From Candidatus Bipolaricaulota bacterium (GTDB taxonomy: Bacteria > Bipolaricaulota > Bipolaricaulia > UBA7950 > UBA9294): a DNA stretch of 40,099 nucleotides. The stretch covers positions 1 to 40,099 of the forward strand of contig JAPLGD010000028.1 in the NCBI GenBank assembly GCA_026390345.1. The letters are read 5' to 3'. A program made the translations under genes and the position numbers. Below are positions 22,508-31,250 of this stretch, piece by piece; the stretch's first letter is position 1; every line of letters begins with the position of its first letter. Below the pieces are notes generated by a model, which ran no database searches, was not told where the DNA came from, and saw only the letters and a list, made by a program, of their open reading frames with translations.

Positions 22508-23958
22508 GAACGATCTTCGAACGGGGCGCCGCCGAGGCTGCCGACGGAATCTTCCCCGCGTGCGACGTCCCCGCGAAGGGTGCCGCCGCGTGGCTCGGCG
22601 CAGGCCTGGTCCGGTCGAAGCCGCCGCGTATCCCGAACACGAGCGAGACCACGGTCGTTCGGCACTACACCCGCCTCTGCAAGCTGAACTACGGCGTCGA
22701 CGACGGGATCTATCCGCTCGGCAGCTGCACGATGAAGTACAACCCGAAGGTGAACGAGGACACGGCTGCGCTTCCGGGGTTCACCGACGCGCATCCCGGC
22801 GCCGACGAGCGCTACGTCCAGGGCTCCCTCGAGCTCTTGTACGAGCTCGCGCGTCTTCTCCAGGGCATCGCCGGTCTTCCCGCCGTTACGCTCCAGCCGG
22901 TCGCCGGCGCCCACGGCGAGCTCACCGGGATGTTCCTCTTCCGGAAGTACTTCGAGTCCCGCGGCGAGACCCGACGAACGCGCATCCTGCTCCCCGACTC
23001 GGCGCACGGGACGAACCCCGCGTCGGCCGCGGTCGCCGGCTTCTCCGTGACAGAGATCCCGTCGAACGCCCGCGGCACCGTCGACCTCGAGGCCCTGCGC
23101 GCCCAACTCAACGACACGGTAGCGGGGATCATGCTGACCGTTCCGAATACGCTTGGCATCTTCGAGGAGAACATCCTCGAGGTCACGCGCGCGGTCCATG
23201 AGGCCGGAGGACTCTGCTACTTCGACGGCGCGAACCTGAACTCGTTCATCGGCAGAGCGCGGCCGGGCGACATGGGCGCCGACGTCTTCCACTTCAACCT
23301 TCACAAGACCCTGTCGACGCCGCACGGCGGCGGCGGCCCGGGAGCCGGCGCCGTGGCTGTCTCGAAGCCCTTGGTCGACTTCCTCCCGGTTCCCCGCGTC
23401 GTCAAGCGCCGCGATCGATTCGCCCTCGACTGGGACTGCCCGAAGTCGATCGGGAGCGTCCATTCGTTCTTCGGCAACGTTCTCGTCGCCATCAAGGCCT
23501 ACACCTACGTGCTGCAACTCGGCGACGAAGGATTGCGAGCCGTCAGTGACAACGCCGTCCTGAACGCCAACTACCTCCAGGAGCGTCTCAAGCGGACCTA
23601 CGTCCTTCCCTACGATCGCCTTTGCAAGCACGAGTTCGTGCTGACCTCGGAAGGGCTGGCGAAGGGTGTCACGACGCTCGATGTCGCCAAGCGGCTGATC
23701 GACTACGGCATTCACCCGCCGACCGTGTACTTCCCGCTCATCGTCCACGAGGCCCTAATGATCGAGCCGACGGAGACCGAGTCGAGGGAGACCCTCGATC
23801 GGTTCGCGGAGATCCTGGAGCGCATCGCCGCCGAGGCGCGCGAACACCCGGAACTCCTGCATGACGCTCCGACGCGAGCCCCGGTGCGGCGGCTCGATCA
23901 GACGACGGCGGCTCGGAACCCCGTGTTCACGTTCCCCTTCGAGGCACACCCGGCGTAG
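22504..23958 (+). CDS. gcvPB: Glycine dehydrogenase (decarboxylating) subunit 2
   Basis: PLP-bearing half of the split P protein, 484 residues. The Schiff-base Lys is K268 in FNLHKTLSTPHGGGGPG; other landmarks are YPLGSCTMKYNPK and LPDSAHGTNPASAAVAGF. The gene is last in gcvH-gcvPA-gcvPB; gcvT (aminomethyltransferase) and lpd are not in the window, so the complex needs genes elsewhere. It ends 8 nt from the convergent glmM; no terminator hairpin fits in that space. Confidence 0.96.
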   Translation: MRTIFERGAAEAADGIFPACDVPAKGAAAWLGAGLVRSKPPRIPNTSETTVVRHYTRLCKLNYGVDDGIYPLGSCTMKYNPKVNEDTAALPGFTDAHPGADERYVQGSLELLYELARLLQGIAGLPAVTLQPVAGAHGELTGMFLFRKYFESRGETRRTRILLPDSAHGTNPASAAVAGFSVTEIPSNARGTVDLEALRAQLNDTVAGIMLTVPNTLGIFEENILEVTRAVHEAGGLCYFDGANLNSFIGRARPGDMGADVFHFNLHKTLSTPHGGGGPGAGAVAVSKPLVDFLPVPRVVKRRDRFALDWDCPKSIGSVHSFFGNVLVAIKAYTYVLQLGDEGLRAVSDNAVLNANYLQERLKRTYVLPYDRLCKHEFVLTSEGLAKGVTTLDVAKRLIDYGIHPPTVYFPLIVHEALMIEPTETESRETLDRFAEILERIAAEAREHPELLHDAPTRAPVRRLDQTTAARNPVFTFPFEAHPA

Positions 23959-23966
23959 GCCGCGTG

Positions 23967-25313
23967 TCAGGCGGCTGGCGAAGCTCGACCGATCTCGCGC
24001 TCGAGGCCCGTCGCGAGCTCTTCGCATGTCCGGTCGCACAGCGACTGGTCGTCCGCCTCGACCAGGACTCGTAGAAGCGGCTGGGTTCCCGACGGACGCA
24101 CGATCACGCGACCTCGCCCTCCGAGTGCCTTCTCGGCCTTCGTGACCAGGGCGGCCGCCGCCTTGCGCCCGGCGAGTTCGTTCGGACGTGGACATGGGAC
24201 GTTCCGCAACGCCTGGGGGTAGAGGGGTATGCGGAGTGCCAGGGTCTCGAGGTCGGTCTTCGCCTCGTGGGCGATCTCGAGGAGCTTCACGGCCGTAAGG
24301 ATTCCATCGCCCGTGGGAGCGTGATCAGCAAAGATCACGTGCCCGGACGGCTCTCCGCCGATCTTCGCGCCGCGCGCGATCATCGCCTGGGCGACGTTCC
24401 GATCCCCAACCTGTGTCCGGACGACCTCAACGCCGCGCTCGGCAAGGACCTTCTGCAGACCGAAGTTGGAGAGCACGGTCGTCACGACGACGCGCGGGGT
24501 GAGGAGGCCGCGGTCAAGCCAGTGCTGGGCAACGATTCCGATGACCTGGTCGCCGTCGATCGTCCGGCCGCCTGCCGAGACGAGAAGGACGCGATCTCCG
24601 TCGCCGTCGAACGCGAGTCCGAGATCAGCGTGGTGCTCGGCCACGGCGGCACGCACGGTCTCCAAGTGGGTCGAGCCGCACCCCACGTTGATCCGATCGC
24701 CGTCGGTCGCCGTGTTCAGTTCGATGACGCGAGCTCCCAAGTGGCGCAGGACGTGGGGAGCGATCGGTCCCGTAGCTCCGAACGCGCAGTCGATCACGAT
24801 GGAGAGGCCGGACAGGTCGACGTCCTCACTCTCGATGGCCCCCGTCAGGAAGGCCGCGTACCGCGTGGCCGCCGCCTCGAGCCGTCGGATCGTCGCGGCG
24901 CGCGGCGCCGGGACGAACGGACCTGAAAGGGCGGCTTCGATCTCGATCTCCTGATCTGCCGCAAGCTTGCATCCCGACCGATCGAAGAACTTGATCCCGT
25001 TGTCCTCGGGAGGGTTGTGCGATGCGGAAATCACGGCACCGAGATCCGCTCGCTCGTCCTTGATGAGGAACGAGATGGCAGGCGTTGGGATGATCCCGGC
25101 AAGGCCCACGTCGACGCCGGCCGAAGCGAAGCCCGCGGCAAGCGCGGCTTCGAGCATCGGCCCGCTCGTCCGAGAGTCTCGTCCGATGATGACGCGCCCG
25201 CCGTCGGGCACGAGGCACGACGACGCCGCCCGCGCGAGGGACACCGCAAGCTCAGGAGTCAGGAGGCGGTTCGCTTCGCCTCGGACCCCGTCGGTTCCGA
25301 ACAGAGGCGTCAT
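23967..25313 (-). CDS. glmM: Phosphoglucosamine mutase
   Basis: Interconverts glucosamine 6-phosphate and glucosamine 1-phosphate, supplying UDP-GlcNAc for peptidoglycan and other glycans. The 448-residue phosphohexomutase has MTPLFGTDGVRG at its start, the catalytic phosphoserine loop ISASHNP (Ser98), the metal loop DGDGDR, the sugar loop GGEPSGH and the phosphate-binding RPSGTQP near the C-terminus. GlmM is preferred over phosphomannomutase from FGTDGVRG and GEPSGH. ATG 25313 overlaps the preceding gene's stop by 4 nt. Last gene of a long leftward run. Confidence 0.94.
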   Translation of the reverse strand: MTPLFGTDGVRGEANRLLTPELAVSLARAASSCLVPDGGRVIIGRDSRTSGPMLEAALAAGFASAGVDVGLAGIIPTPAISFLIKDERADLGAVISASHNPPEDNGIKFFDRSGCKLAADQEIEIEAALSGPFVPAPRAATIRRLEAAATRYAAFLTGAIESEDVDLSGLSIVIDCAFGATGPIAPHVLRHLGARVIELNTATDGDRINVGCGSTHLETVRAAVAEHHADLGLAFDGDGDRVLLVSAGGRTIDGDQVIGIVAQHWLDRGLLTPRVVVTTVLSNFGLQKVLAERGVEVVRTQVGDRNVAQAMIARGAKIGGEPSGHVIFADHAPTGDGILTAVKLLEIAHEAKTDLETLALRIPLYPQALRNVPCPRPNELAGRKAAAALVTKAEKALGGRGRVIVRPSGTQPLLRVLVEADDQSLCDRTCEELATGLEREIGRASPAA

Positions 25314-25783
25314 CCGGGAGACCACCTTCCGGCGATGGTCATGAGCGGCACCGGAAACGACAGTGGATAGAGGAACTCGCCCGCGAGGGAGGCTGTGATC
25401 GCCGAGGTCAGCCGCACGTCCCACGACAGGCCGGCCCCGAGGAACGGGGCTGGGTAAGGCTGTGCGGGGTCGAAGTACGAGATCCCCGTCGACAGCCGAA
25501 GGAAGATCTCCGCGGAGCTGGGATCGTTCGACAAGCGGATGTCGCCCGAGATCGCAATCAGCGTCTCGCCGCGCGTGGAGAGGAAGAACGTCGCGGAGGC
25601 GACGCCGAACGAGACGTCGGCCGCCGCCTCCAGGCCGAGAAGGAACGGGACGTCGCCGAGCGGAACGACCGCCCGTAGGCCGATCGATCGAAACGACACG
25701 CCCAGACAGGCCGTCGCGGTCACCGTCACGAGCACAACGGCCACGACGAGGCACCGAGGCCCTCGCACACCGCGATGGATCAT
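25310..25783 (-). CDS. Putative exported beta-rich envelope protein
   Basis: A 157-residue protein I cannot assign. It opens with a signal-peptide-like stretch (MIHRGVRGPRCLVVAVVLVT, cleavage or possible lipidation near TATAC). The rest shows alternating short amphipathic strands separated by turns (LRAVVPLG, FLLGLEAAADVSFG, ATFFLSTRGETLIAISG, PFLGAGLSWDVRL), compatible with a small outer-membrane barrel. The lipobox lacks the usual aliphatic residue at -3, so lipidation is doubtful. A TAGACT -10-like box ends 6 nt before the ATG but has no -35 partner. It is tightly coupled to glmM (4-nt overlap) and 37 nt after the CARDB-CsgG gene. Confidence 0.6.
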   Translation of the reverse strand: MIHRGVRGPRCLVVAVVLVTVTATACLGVSFRSIGLRAVVPLGDVPFLLGLEAAADVSFGVASATFFLSTRGETLIAISGDIRLSNDPSSAEIFLRLSTGISYFDPAQPYPAPFLGAGLSWDVRLTSAITASLAGEFLYPLSFPVPLMTIAGRWSPG

Positions 25784-25820
25784 GGCGGAAGTCTATCCGA
25801 AAGCGCGCCGGCCGCGCGAT

Positions 25821-27476
25821 CTACGGTTCGATCCAGCGGGCGACGTCCCCGATGCTCGGCTCGAAGTCGGATGTTCGAACCCCGTAGGACACGCGATCGC
25901 GCACTTCCACGATCTCGATCTCGCCCTTCTTCTCCGTCACATCGAAACCCAGGATCTCGAGGCTCTGAGGATCGGAAACGAGGTTCTCGACGGCAAGGAT
26001 CTCAAACCGATCCCCGACAGCGACGCCAGACGACGACCCGATGTTGATCGCGACTCGCCCGTCCGGGAGCGTGGCGGCGACTTGGCCAACCCTCGCAAGC
26101 GCCGGTTGCTGTCCGGCGGCCGGCGAGGCTGCACCCCAAGGCACCCCTTCGTTCGCAGTGCGCGAGGCGTCGCTCGCCACGGCCGAGAGAACAGACGCCG
26201 CAAGTTGGTCTACGACCTGATGCACGGCCATGCCGGCGATGGTGCGGTCGAATGCCTCAGTCCCGACGGTGATCTCCCCCATCGGAGGTGTGGAGGCGCT
26301 CCACCCGGGACGGATCTGGAAACCCACGGCGGCGACGTACGACTCGCCGTTCCACAGCTTGGCCTTGTAGACCCCCGAGCCAACCTGGGCTCCCAACGTA
26401 TCCCGCTGATCCCAGAACCACTTCCCGCACTCGCTGGCACCGATGAAGCGCCATCCGAGCCAGCCGAGGAACTCGTCCGACGCCGTGTAGATTTCGACGC
26501 TGAACCAACCGCCGTCCGCATCGTTCGCATAGCCGATCGGCACGGTCTCCCCGACCGAATACACCGCGTCGTCGCTCCGCAACCCTCCGCCGCACACGTC
26601 GTACGCGTTCGCCAGGGCAAGGAATCCTGTCAGATCGACGGAGACACCGGTCGCGCCCTCCTCCCGCCCCTCAGCCGACACCGAGGACACCGAAACCCCC
26701 GTCTCCACATCGACCACCTGAGCCGAGGCGCGGACGTCGACCGCAGCGCTGGTGAACCGGACGATTCCCAAGTTGAGCGCGACCTCTTCAACGTCCACCG
26801 AGTCCGCCGCGCCGGTAATCACCAGGTCCACGCCGAGCTCCCGAGCCGCAAGGATCAGGTTCTCGAGAAGAAACGGGTCCAAACTCCGCTCCTGCAGAAT
26901 GGCTTCCAGCTCACCGCGTTGAACCACCACGAGGCCGGACTCGCCAAGCCGATCGGCCAACTCGTCCGCGACGCCCGCACCCACGTTCACAAACCCGGCA
27001 CGGCTTCGGTCGACGAACTCGGCTACCGCCACGCGCACGCCGCTGACGGCCCGCGACGATGCGGCCGCGAACGGCACGAAGACTGTGATCGACGCAGAGT
27101 TGTTGGTCTCCCGCGATTCGGGGACGCGGTTGAATGGTTCGTCGACGTCCACCGTGAGGATGTGCGGCCCCTCCTCCGCAATCCACGACGCCGACACCTC
27201 GCGCCGGTCCCGTGCCTCCATTCCTCCAACGATTGTAGGGCTGGCGATCTCCTCGCCGTCGACGGAGAACCGTACGGAGACCGATGAGCCGAAGTGGCCG
27301 TCCCCCACGTTCTCGACGACCGCCACCAGGGTGGCCACGGTCCCAGGAAAGGGCACCGGGGGTCGGAGCTCGAAGCTCGACACAATCAGGTCCGACCGAG
27401 CGGCCGCGGAGATCGAAACCAACACAATCGCCGCCGCGAGAACCCACCCTGTGCCTACGATCCGCCTCGCCATCAC
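25821..27476 (-). CDS. CARDB-CsgG multidomain exported protein with inserted domain
   Basis: A 551-residue exported protein: signal peptide (1-27), a CARDB adhesion-type immunoglobulin-like domain (about 29-132, with PGTVATLVAVVENVGDG and ETNNSASITV), then a CsgG-type domain (about 146-290, beginning VRVAVAEFVDRS, with VVQRGELEAILQE and VDVETGVSVSS). The CsgG fold appears interrupted by an unrelated beta-rich insert (about 292-390, SDDAVYSVGETVPIGYAN, Cys295 and Cys350) before its C-terminal part resumes (MGEITVGTEAFDRTIAGMAV). Residues about 455-551 resemble the FlgT/C-terminal beta domain (RVAINIGSSSGVAVGDRFEI). CsgG proteins form secretion pores; there is no lipobox, so this is probably a periplasmic or surface relative. 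GGAGGAG precedes two adjacent ATGs (27476, 27473); the second has better spacing. Confidence 0.75.
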   Translation of the reverse strand: MMARRIVGTGWVLAAAIVLVSISAAARSDLIVSSFELRPPVPFPGTVATLVAVVENVGDGHFGSSVSVRFSVDGEEIASPTIVGGMEARDRREVSASWIAEEGPHILTVDVDEPFNRVPESRETNNSASITVFVPFAAASSRAVSGVRVAVAEFVDRSRAGFVNVGAGVADELADRLGESGLVVVQRGELEAILQERSLDPFLLENLILAARELGVDLVITGAADSVDVEEVALNLGIVRFTSAAVDVRASAQVVDVETGVSVSSVSAEGREEGATGVSVDLTGFLALANAYDVCGGGLRSDDAVYSVGETVPIGYANDADGGWFSVEIYTASDEFLGWLGWRFIGASECGKWFWDQRDTLGAQVGSGVYKAKLWNGESYVAAVGFQIRPGWSASTPPMGEITVGTEAFDRTIAGMAVHQVVDQLAASVLSAVASDASRTANEGVPWGAASPAAGQQPALARVGQVAATLPDGRVAINIGSSSGVAVGDRFEILAVENLVSDPQSLEILGFDVTEKKGEIEIVEVRDRVSYGVRTSDFEPSIGDVARWIEP

Positions 27477-27554
27477 TCCTCCGTGTGCAGTCTACGTACA
27501 CGCCCGCCGACGCGGAGTTTCGCGCCGCCTCCCACGCAACACGGTTCTGGCTCG

Positions 27555-30305
27555 TCAGATCTCCCCCCAATGCCTTCCGACGGACATCTTCACTTCGAGG
27601 GGAACGCGGAGCTCGAGGACCTCCCGCATCGCCCGCTCGATTTCGACCGAGACCTCGGAGCAGGCGCTCTCCTCGACCTCGAAAACCAGCTCGTCGTGAA
27701 TCTGCAGCAGCATCTTCGCCGGCCACCGCGCGTCTCGGATCTTGCGATCGATGTCGATCATGGCGAGCTTGATCAGGTCGGCCGCGCTTCCCTGAATCGG
27801 CGTGTTTACGGCGTTTCGCCGGTCGAAGTTTCTGCGGGACGCGTCCTTCGAGGCGAGGTCGCGCAACGGGCGTCGGCGCCCAAGCAACGTCTCCGCGTAG
27901 CCGCGCTCGGTAGCCCGCTGGATCAACGTTTCGATGTACGCGTGGGCGTCCGGGTACGCCGCGAAGAATCGGTCGATGTACGCCTTCGCCTCCGCCTGAG
28001 AGGTCCCCAGTTCCTTCGCGAGGCCGAATGGGCTGATCCCGTACAGGATGCCGAAGTTGATCCGCTTGGCCGCGTCCCGCTGTGCCGCCGTCACAAGGTC
28101 CTCGGCTACCCCGAACACGCGGCTCGCCGTGACCCGGTGCAGATCGGCGCCCGCCTCGAACGCCTTGCGGAGCTCCGGATCGCCCGACAGGTGGCACAAC
28201 AGGCGCAGCTCGATCTGGGAGTAGTCGGCGCCCAACAAGACCCACCCTTCGGGCGCCACAAACGCTTGCCGGATGCGTCCGCCGATCTCCGTGCGGGTGG
28301 GGATGTTTTGCAGGTTCGGGTCGGACGACGACAACCTTCCCGTCGCCGTCGACGTTTGATGGAAGCTCGTGTGAATCCTTCCCGTGCGGCGATTCACGGC
28401 CTTGGGAAGCTGTTCAATGTACGTCGAGAGGAGCTTCTTCAGCTCGCGGTGGACGATGAGCTTGCCGGGGAGCGGGTGCTGAACCGCCAGTTCGGCGAGC
28501 ACGTCCGCACTGGTGGACGGTCCGCTCTTCGTCCGCGCCAGAACGGGCAGCCGAAGGCGATCGAAGAGGAGCTCGGCCACCTGCTTGGGCGAGTTCGGGT
28601 TGAACGGGCCGCCGGCGATGTCGAACAGGTCGAACTCGACGATCGCAAGCTCTTTGCGGATCTCGTCGCCTTGGGCGGCCAGTTCCCCGCAGTCCACAAG
28701 GATGCCGTTTCGCTCCATCCGCGAGAGCACCGAGACGAGGGGGACTTCCACGGTCTCGAACAGGCACGTGGCTCCGACCTCTCGAAGCGCGTTCGAGAGG
28801 GGGCCATACAGCCGCTGGACCACCTCCGCGTCCTCCGCCGCGTAGCGCGTCGCCTGGTCCACCGGCACGGCGGCAAAAGCTCCGTTCTTCCCGGCCACCT
28901 GTTCGTAGGTCAGCGTCTCGTACCCCAGCACCGTGCGCGCGATCTCGTCCAAGTTGTGCCGACGTTCCTCGGGGCGAACGAGGTGCGAGGCGATCATGGA
29001 ATCAAAGGCGACGCCGCTCGGGTGAACGCCGTACCGCTCGAGGATCGTGATGTCGTACTTCAGGTTCTGCCCGATGATCGCGGGGGTCTCGGCTTCGATG
29101 AGCGGCCGCAGGGCCTCCAGCACACGGTCGACGGGAAGCTGCGGCGGCGCACCCAAAGCGTCGTGCCCGACCGGGATGTAGTACCCGAGAAGAGGGGCCG
29201 GGGACACCGCGATCCCGACGATCTGCGCGTCCATGGGGTTGAGGCCGGTCGTTTCGAGGTCAAGGGCAAACCGCTCGACGGCGGCGAGAGCCGCCGTCAC
29301 CTCTGCCAGACTCGTCTCGTCGAGCACGCAGCGGTAGTCCAGGACCGGGGCTGCTGCCACGGGCCTCGGCACTGCCGATGGCGAAGCGGAGAGGCTCAGC
29401 TTGAGCTCGTCGAGCGCACTCCGAAACCCCACGTCGGCAAAGAAGCGAGCCAGTTGCGCAGCATCCACTCCCCGAAGGCGGCAGACCTCGCGAACGTCTG
29501 CCGTCGGAAGGTTCGTCCGAAGCCGAATCAGTTCCTGCGCCCGGTGCGCGACGCTCTCGTTCTCTCGGAGCTTCTCGCGAATGCGGGCATTCCGAACCTC
29601 GCCGAGGGAACGGAGGATGTTGTCGAGCGAACCGAACTGGCGAAGGAGCTCGACCGCCGTCTTCTCTCCGACCCCGGGGACGCCCGGGACGTTGTCCGAC
29701 GTGTCGCCGACCATGGCGAGGAAGTCGACGATCTGGTCGGGCGAGACTCCGTACGTACGGCGGACCCCGTCTGGATCCAGGACTTGCCCCTCGGCGTCGG
29801 CGCCCCGCCCCGTCGGGCGAATCAAAGCGACCTGCTCGTTCACGACCTGTGCCATGTCCTTGTCGCTCGTCGAGATGAGGCACCGCAGCCCCTCCGCCGG
29901 CGCCCGACCCGCCAGGGTCGCCAGCACGTCGTCGGCCTCGACCCCCGCAAGGCTCACGACAGGAATCCCGAGAAAGCCGAGGAGATCGACAATCAGAGGC
30001 ATCTGGGCCGAGAGGTCGTCGGGCATCGGCTTGCGCGTCGCCTTGTACTCGCCATACAGGTCGTGCCGGAACGTCCGTCCGCCCGCGTCGAGCACGACCG
30101 CCGCGTAGGCCGATGGGTAGTCGCGGAACGCGTGGAGGAACGCCTTCCAGAACCCGAAGACGGCGTTGATGGGGCGCCCATCCGGAGCGGACAGGTCACG
30201 GATGGCATAGTAGGCGCGGTAGATGTGAGAATGCCCGTCGAACAGGAGAACGCGGGACTCATCCTGCGGCCCGGGAAGCCGAAGGATCTCCTCATAGGTA
30301 GACAT
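27555..30305 (-). CDS. polA: DNA polymerase I
   Basis: Family A polymerase for Okazaki-fragment maturation and repair, 916 residues. The 5'-3' nuclease domain (1-about 300) has DGHSHIYRAYYA, VEADDVLATLA, STSDKDM and GDTSDNVPGVPGVGEKTA. The 3'-5' exonuclease domain (about 330-510) keeps its acidic residues: LDLETTG (DxE), GQNLKYD and YAAEDAEVV (YxxxD), so proofreading looks intact, unlike in Thermus-type PolA. The polymerase domain shows TATGRLSSSDPNLQNIP, GADYSQIELR, the O-helix RDAAKRINFGILYG and QIHDELVFEV. GGAGG lies 8 nt before ATG 30305, and the start overlaps the ruvC 3' end by 14 nt. Confidence 0.97.
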   Translation of the reverse strand: MSTYEEILRLPGPQDESRVLLFDGHSHIYRAYYAIRDLSAPDGRPINAVFGFWKAFLHAFRDYPSAYAAVVLDAGGRTFRHDLYGEYKATRKPMPDDLSAQMPLIVDLLGFLGIPVVSLAGVEADDVLATLAGRAPAEGLRCLISTSDKDMAQVVNEQVALIRPTGRGADAEGQVLDPDGVRRTYGVSPDQIVDFLAMVGDTSDNVPGVPGVGEKTAVELLRQFGSLDNILRSLGEVRNARIREKLRENESVAHRAQELIRLRTNLPTADVREVCRLRGVDAAQLARFFADVGFRSALDELKLSLSASPSAVPRPVAAAPVLDYRCVLDETSLAEVTAALAAVERFALDLETTGLNPMDAQIVGIAVSPAPLLGYYIPVGHDALGAPPQLPVDRVLEALRPLIEAETPAIIGQNLKYDITILERYGVHPSGVAFDSMIASHLVRPEERRHNLDEIARTVLGYETLTYEQVAGKNGAFAAVPVDQATRYAAEDAEVVQRLYGPLSNALREVGATCLFETVEVPLVSVLSRMERNGILVDCGELAAQGDEIRKELAIVEFDLFDIAGGPFNPNSPKQVAELLFDRLRLPVLARTKSGPSTSADVLAELAVQHPLPGKLIVHRELKKLLSTYIEQLPKAVNRRTGRIHTSFHQTSTATGRLSSSDPNLQNIPTRTEIGGRIRQAFVAPEGWVLLGADYSQIELRLLCHLSGDPELRKAFEAGADLHRVTASRVFGVAEDLVTAAQRDAAKRINFGILYGISPFGLAKELGTSQAEAKAYIDRFFAAYPDAHAYIETLIQRATERGYAETLLGRRRPLRDLASKDASRRNFDRRNAVNTPIQGSAADLIKLAMIDIDRKIRDARWPAKMLLQIHDELVFEVEESACSEVSVEIERAMREVLELRVPLEVKMSVGRHWGEI

Positions 30306-30795
30306 CGTCGGTTCCTCCCGGACTACGAAGGTCGAGAAGGTAGCAGAGCGCCAGGGCGAGGGCGTCCGCCATGTCGTCGGGTCTCGGCGTCTCCGAAAGG
30401 GCGAGAAGCCGCTTCACCATCGCCTGGACCTGCGCCTTGTTGGCCCGCCCGTATCCGGTGATCCGCTTCTTCACTTGCAGAGGCGTGTAGCCGCGCACGG
30501 AGAAGCCGGCCGAGGCGACGAGGATTGCACCTCGCGCTTCCGCGGTTCTCATGGCCGACTTCGCGTTGGTCGCGAAGTACACCTCTTCGACGGCGATACC
30601 ACGCGGGCGGTAGAGGACAACGAGTTCTCTCGCCTCGGCGGACAGAGTCTGGAGGCGATCTGCACGCGGATGGTTCGCCGGCGTCTCAATGACTCCGCCC
30701 GCCAGGACATGCCACCCCCGGAGCGTCGCCTGGACAACGCCGTACCCCGTCGTCGCCAGACCCGGATCGAAGCCGATGGCTACTTCGTCGACCAT
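30292..30795 (-). CDS. ruvC: Crossover junction endodeoxyribonuclease RuvC
   Basis: Holliday-junction resolvase, 167 residues, normal length. The four catalytic acids are visible: Asp10 in GFDPGLATTGYG, Glu70 in VEEVYF, and Asp141 and Asp144 in PDDMADALALAL. The conserved NAKSAMRTAEARGA helix follows. ATG 30795 overlaps the 3' end of the DUF177 gene by 16 nt and lies 11 nt after a GGGGGAG. ruvA and ruvB are not adjacent. Its own 3' end overlaps polA by 14 nt, suggesting cotranscription of two DNA-repair enzymes. Confidence 0.95.
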   Translation of the reverse strand: MVDEVAIGFDPGLATTGYGVVQATLRGWHVLAGGVIETPANHPRADRLQTLSAEARELVVLYRPRGIAVEEVYFATNAKSAMRTAEARGAILVASAGFSVRGYTPLQVKKRITGYGRANKAQVQAMVKRLLALSETPRPDDMADALALALCYLLDLRSPGGTDDVYL

Positions 30796-31250
30796 GACTC
30801 GAAGAACTCCCCCAGCTTCCGCCGCCCGTCGTCGCCGGCCGCGTGACGGTGATCTGGATGCCAATTCAAGTCCTCTCCGCAGATCGGACACAGTCCACGG
30901 CAGTCCGGGCGGCACAGCACGTTCGGATCGTGGGAGGAGAGCACAAGTTCGATGACGTGCGGCCGCACGTCGATGGTCTCCGCCTGAGGGGGAATCGGGA
31001 AGGTGAACGACTCGCGCAGCTTGAACGGGATCTCGATCGAAGCGAGGCACCGCCGGCATGGCTGAACGATGTTCGCGGAGATGTCCACATCCAAGTAGAG
31101 CGTGGAGAGCTGAGCGAACGCCTCCCCGTCAAGCTGGATCTCGCCGATCGTCCGAACGCCATCCACCTCGACGTGCGAACCGTCGAGCACGGCATGCACC
31201 GGAAGCCGCCGCCCCGGACGGTCGAGGAACTCGAGGACGTTAATCGGCAT
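30780..31250 (-). CDS. DUF177/YceD family protein
   Basis: A 156-residue DUF177 protein. The family (E. coli YceD, plant chloroplast homologues) is linked to 23S rRNA accumulation. Seen here are CRRCLASIEIPF (about 65-76) and a cysteine cluster CRPDCRGLCPICGEDLN that could bind zinc. In most bacteria the gene is followed by rpmF (ribosomal protein L32); here no rpmF is present and ruvC overlaps instead. It overlaps folP by 11 nt at its start. Confidence 0.88.
   Translation of the reverse strand: MPINVLEFLDRPGRRLPVHAVLDGSHVEVDGVRTIGEIQLDGEAFAQLSTLYLDVDISANIVQPCRRCLASIEIPFKLRESFTFPIPPQAETIDVRPHVIELVLSSHDPNVLCRPDCRGLCPICGEDLNWHPDHRHAAGDDGRRKLGEFFESWSTK

Noticed and set aside
21158-23748. Minus-strand open frames opposite gcvPA and gcvPB
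   Set aside because: The plus-strand genes are unmistakable glycine dehydrogenase subunits; the opposite frames show no motif or ribosome binding site.
25800-25895. GTTCGA-containing stretches resembling a tRNA T-loop
   Set aside because: They encode the conserved C-terminus of the CARDB-CsgG protein, and no cloverleaf with acceptor, D and anticodon stems can be built around them.
25539-27287. A long plus-strand open frame opposite the CARDB-CsgG gene
   Set aside because: Its product has shadow-like composition; the minus-strand frame has a signal peptide, recognisable domains and a ribosome binding site.
27294-30461. A plus-strand open frame of over 1000 codons opposite polA
   Set aside because: It is antisense to a complete DNA polymerase I gene, is rich in Arg and low-complexity stretches, and matches no family; long antisense frames are expected in GC-rich genes.
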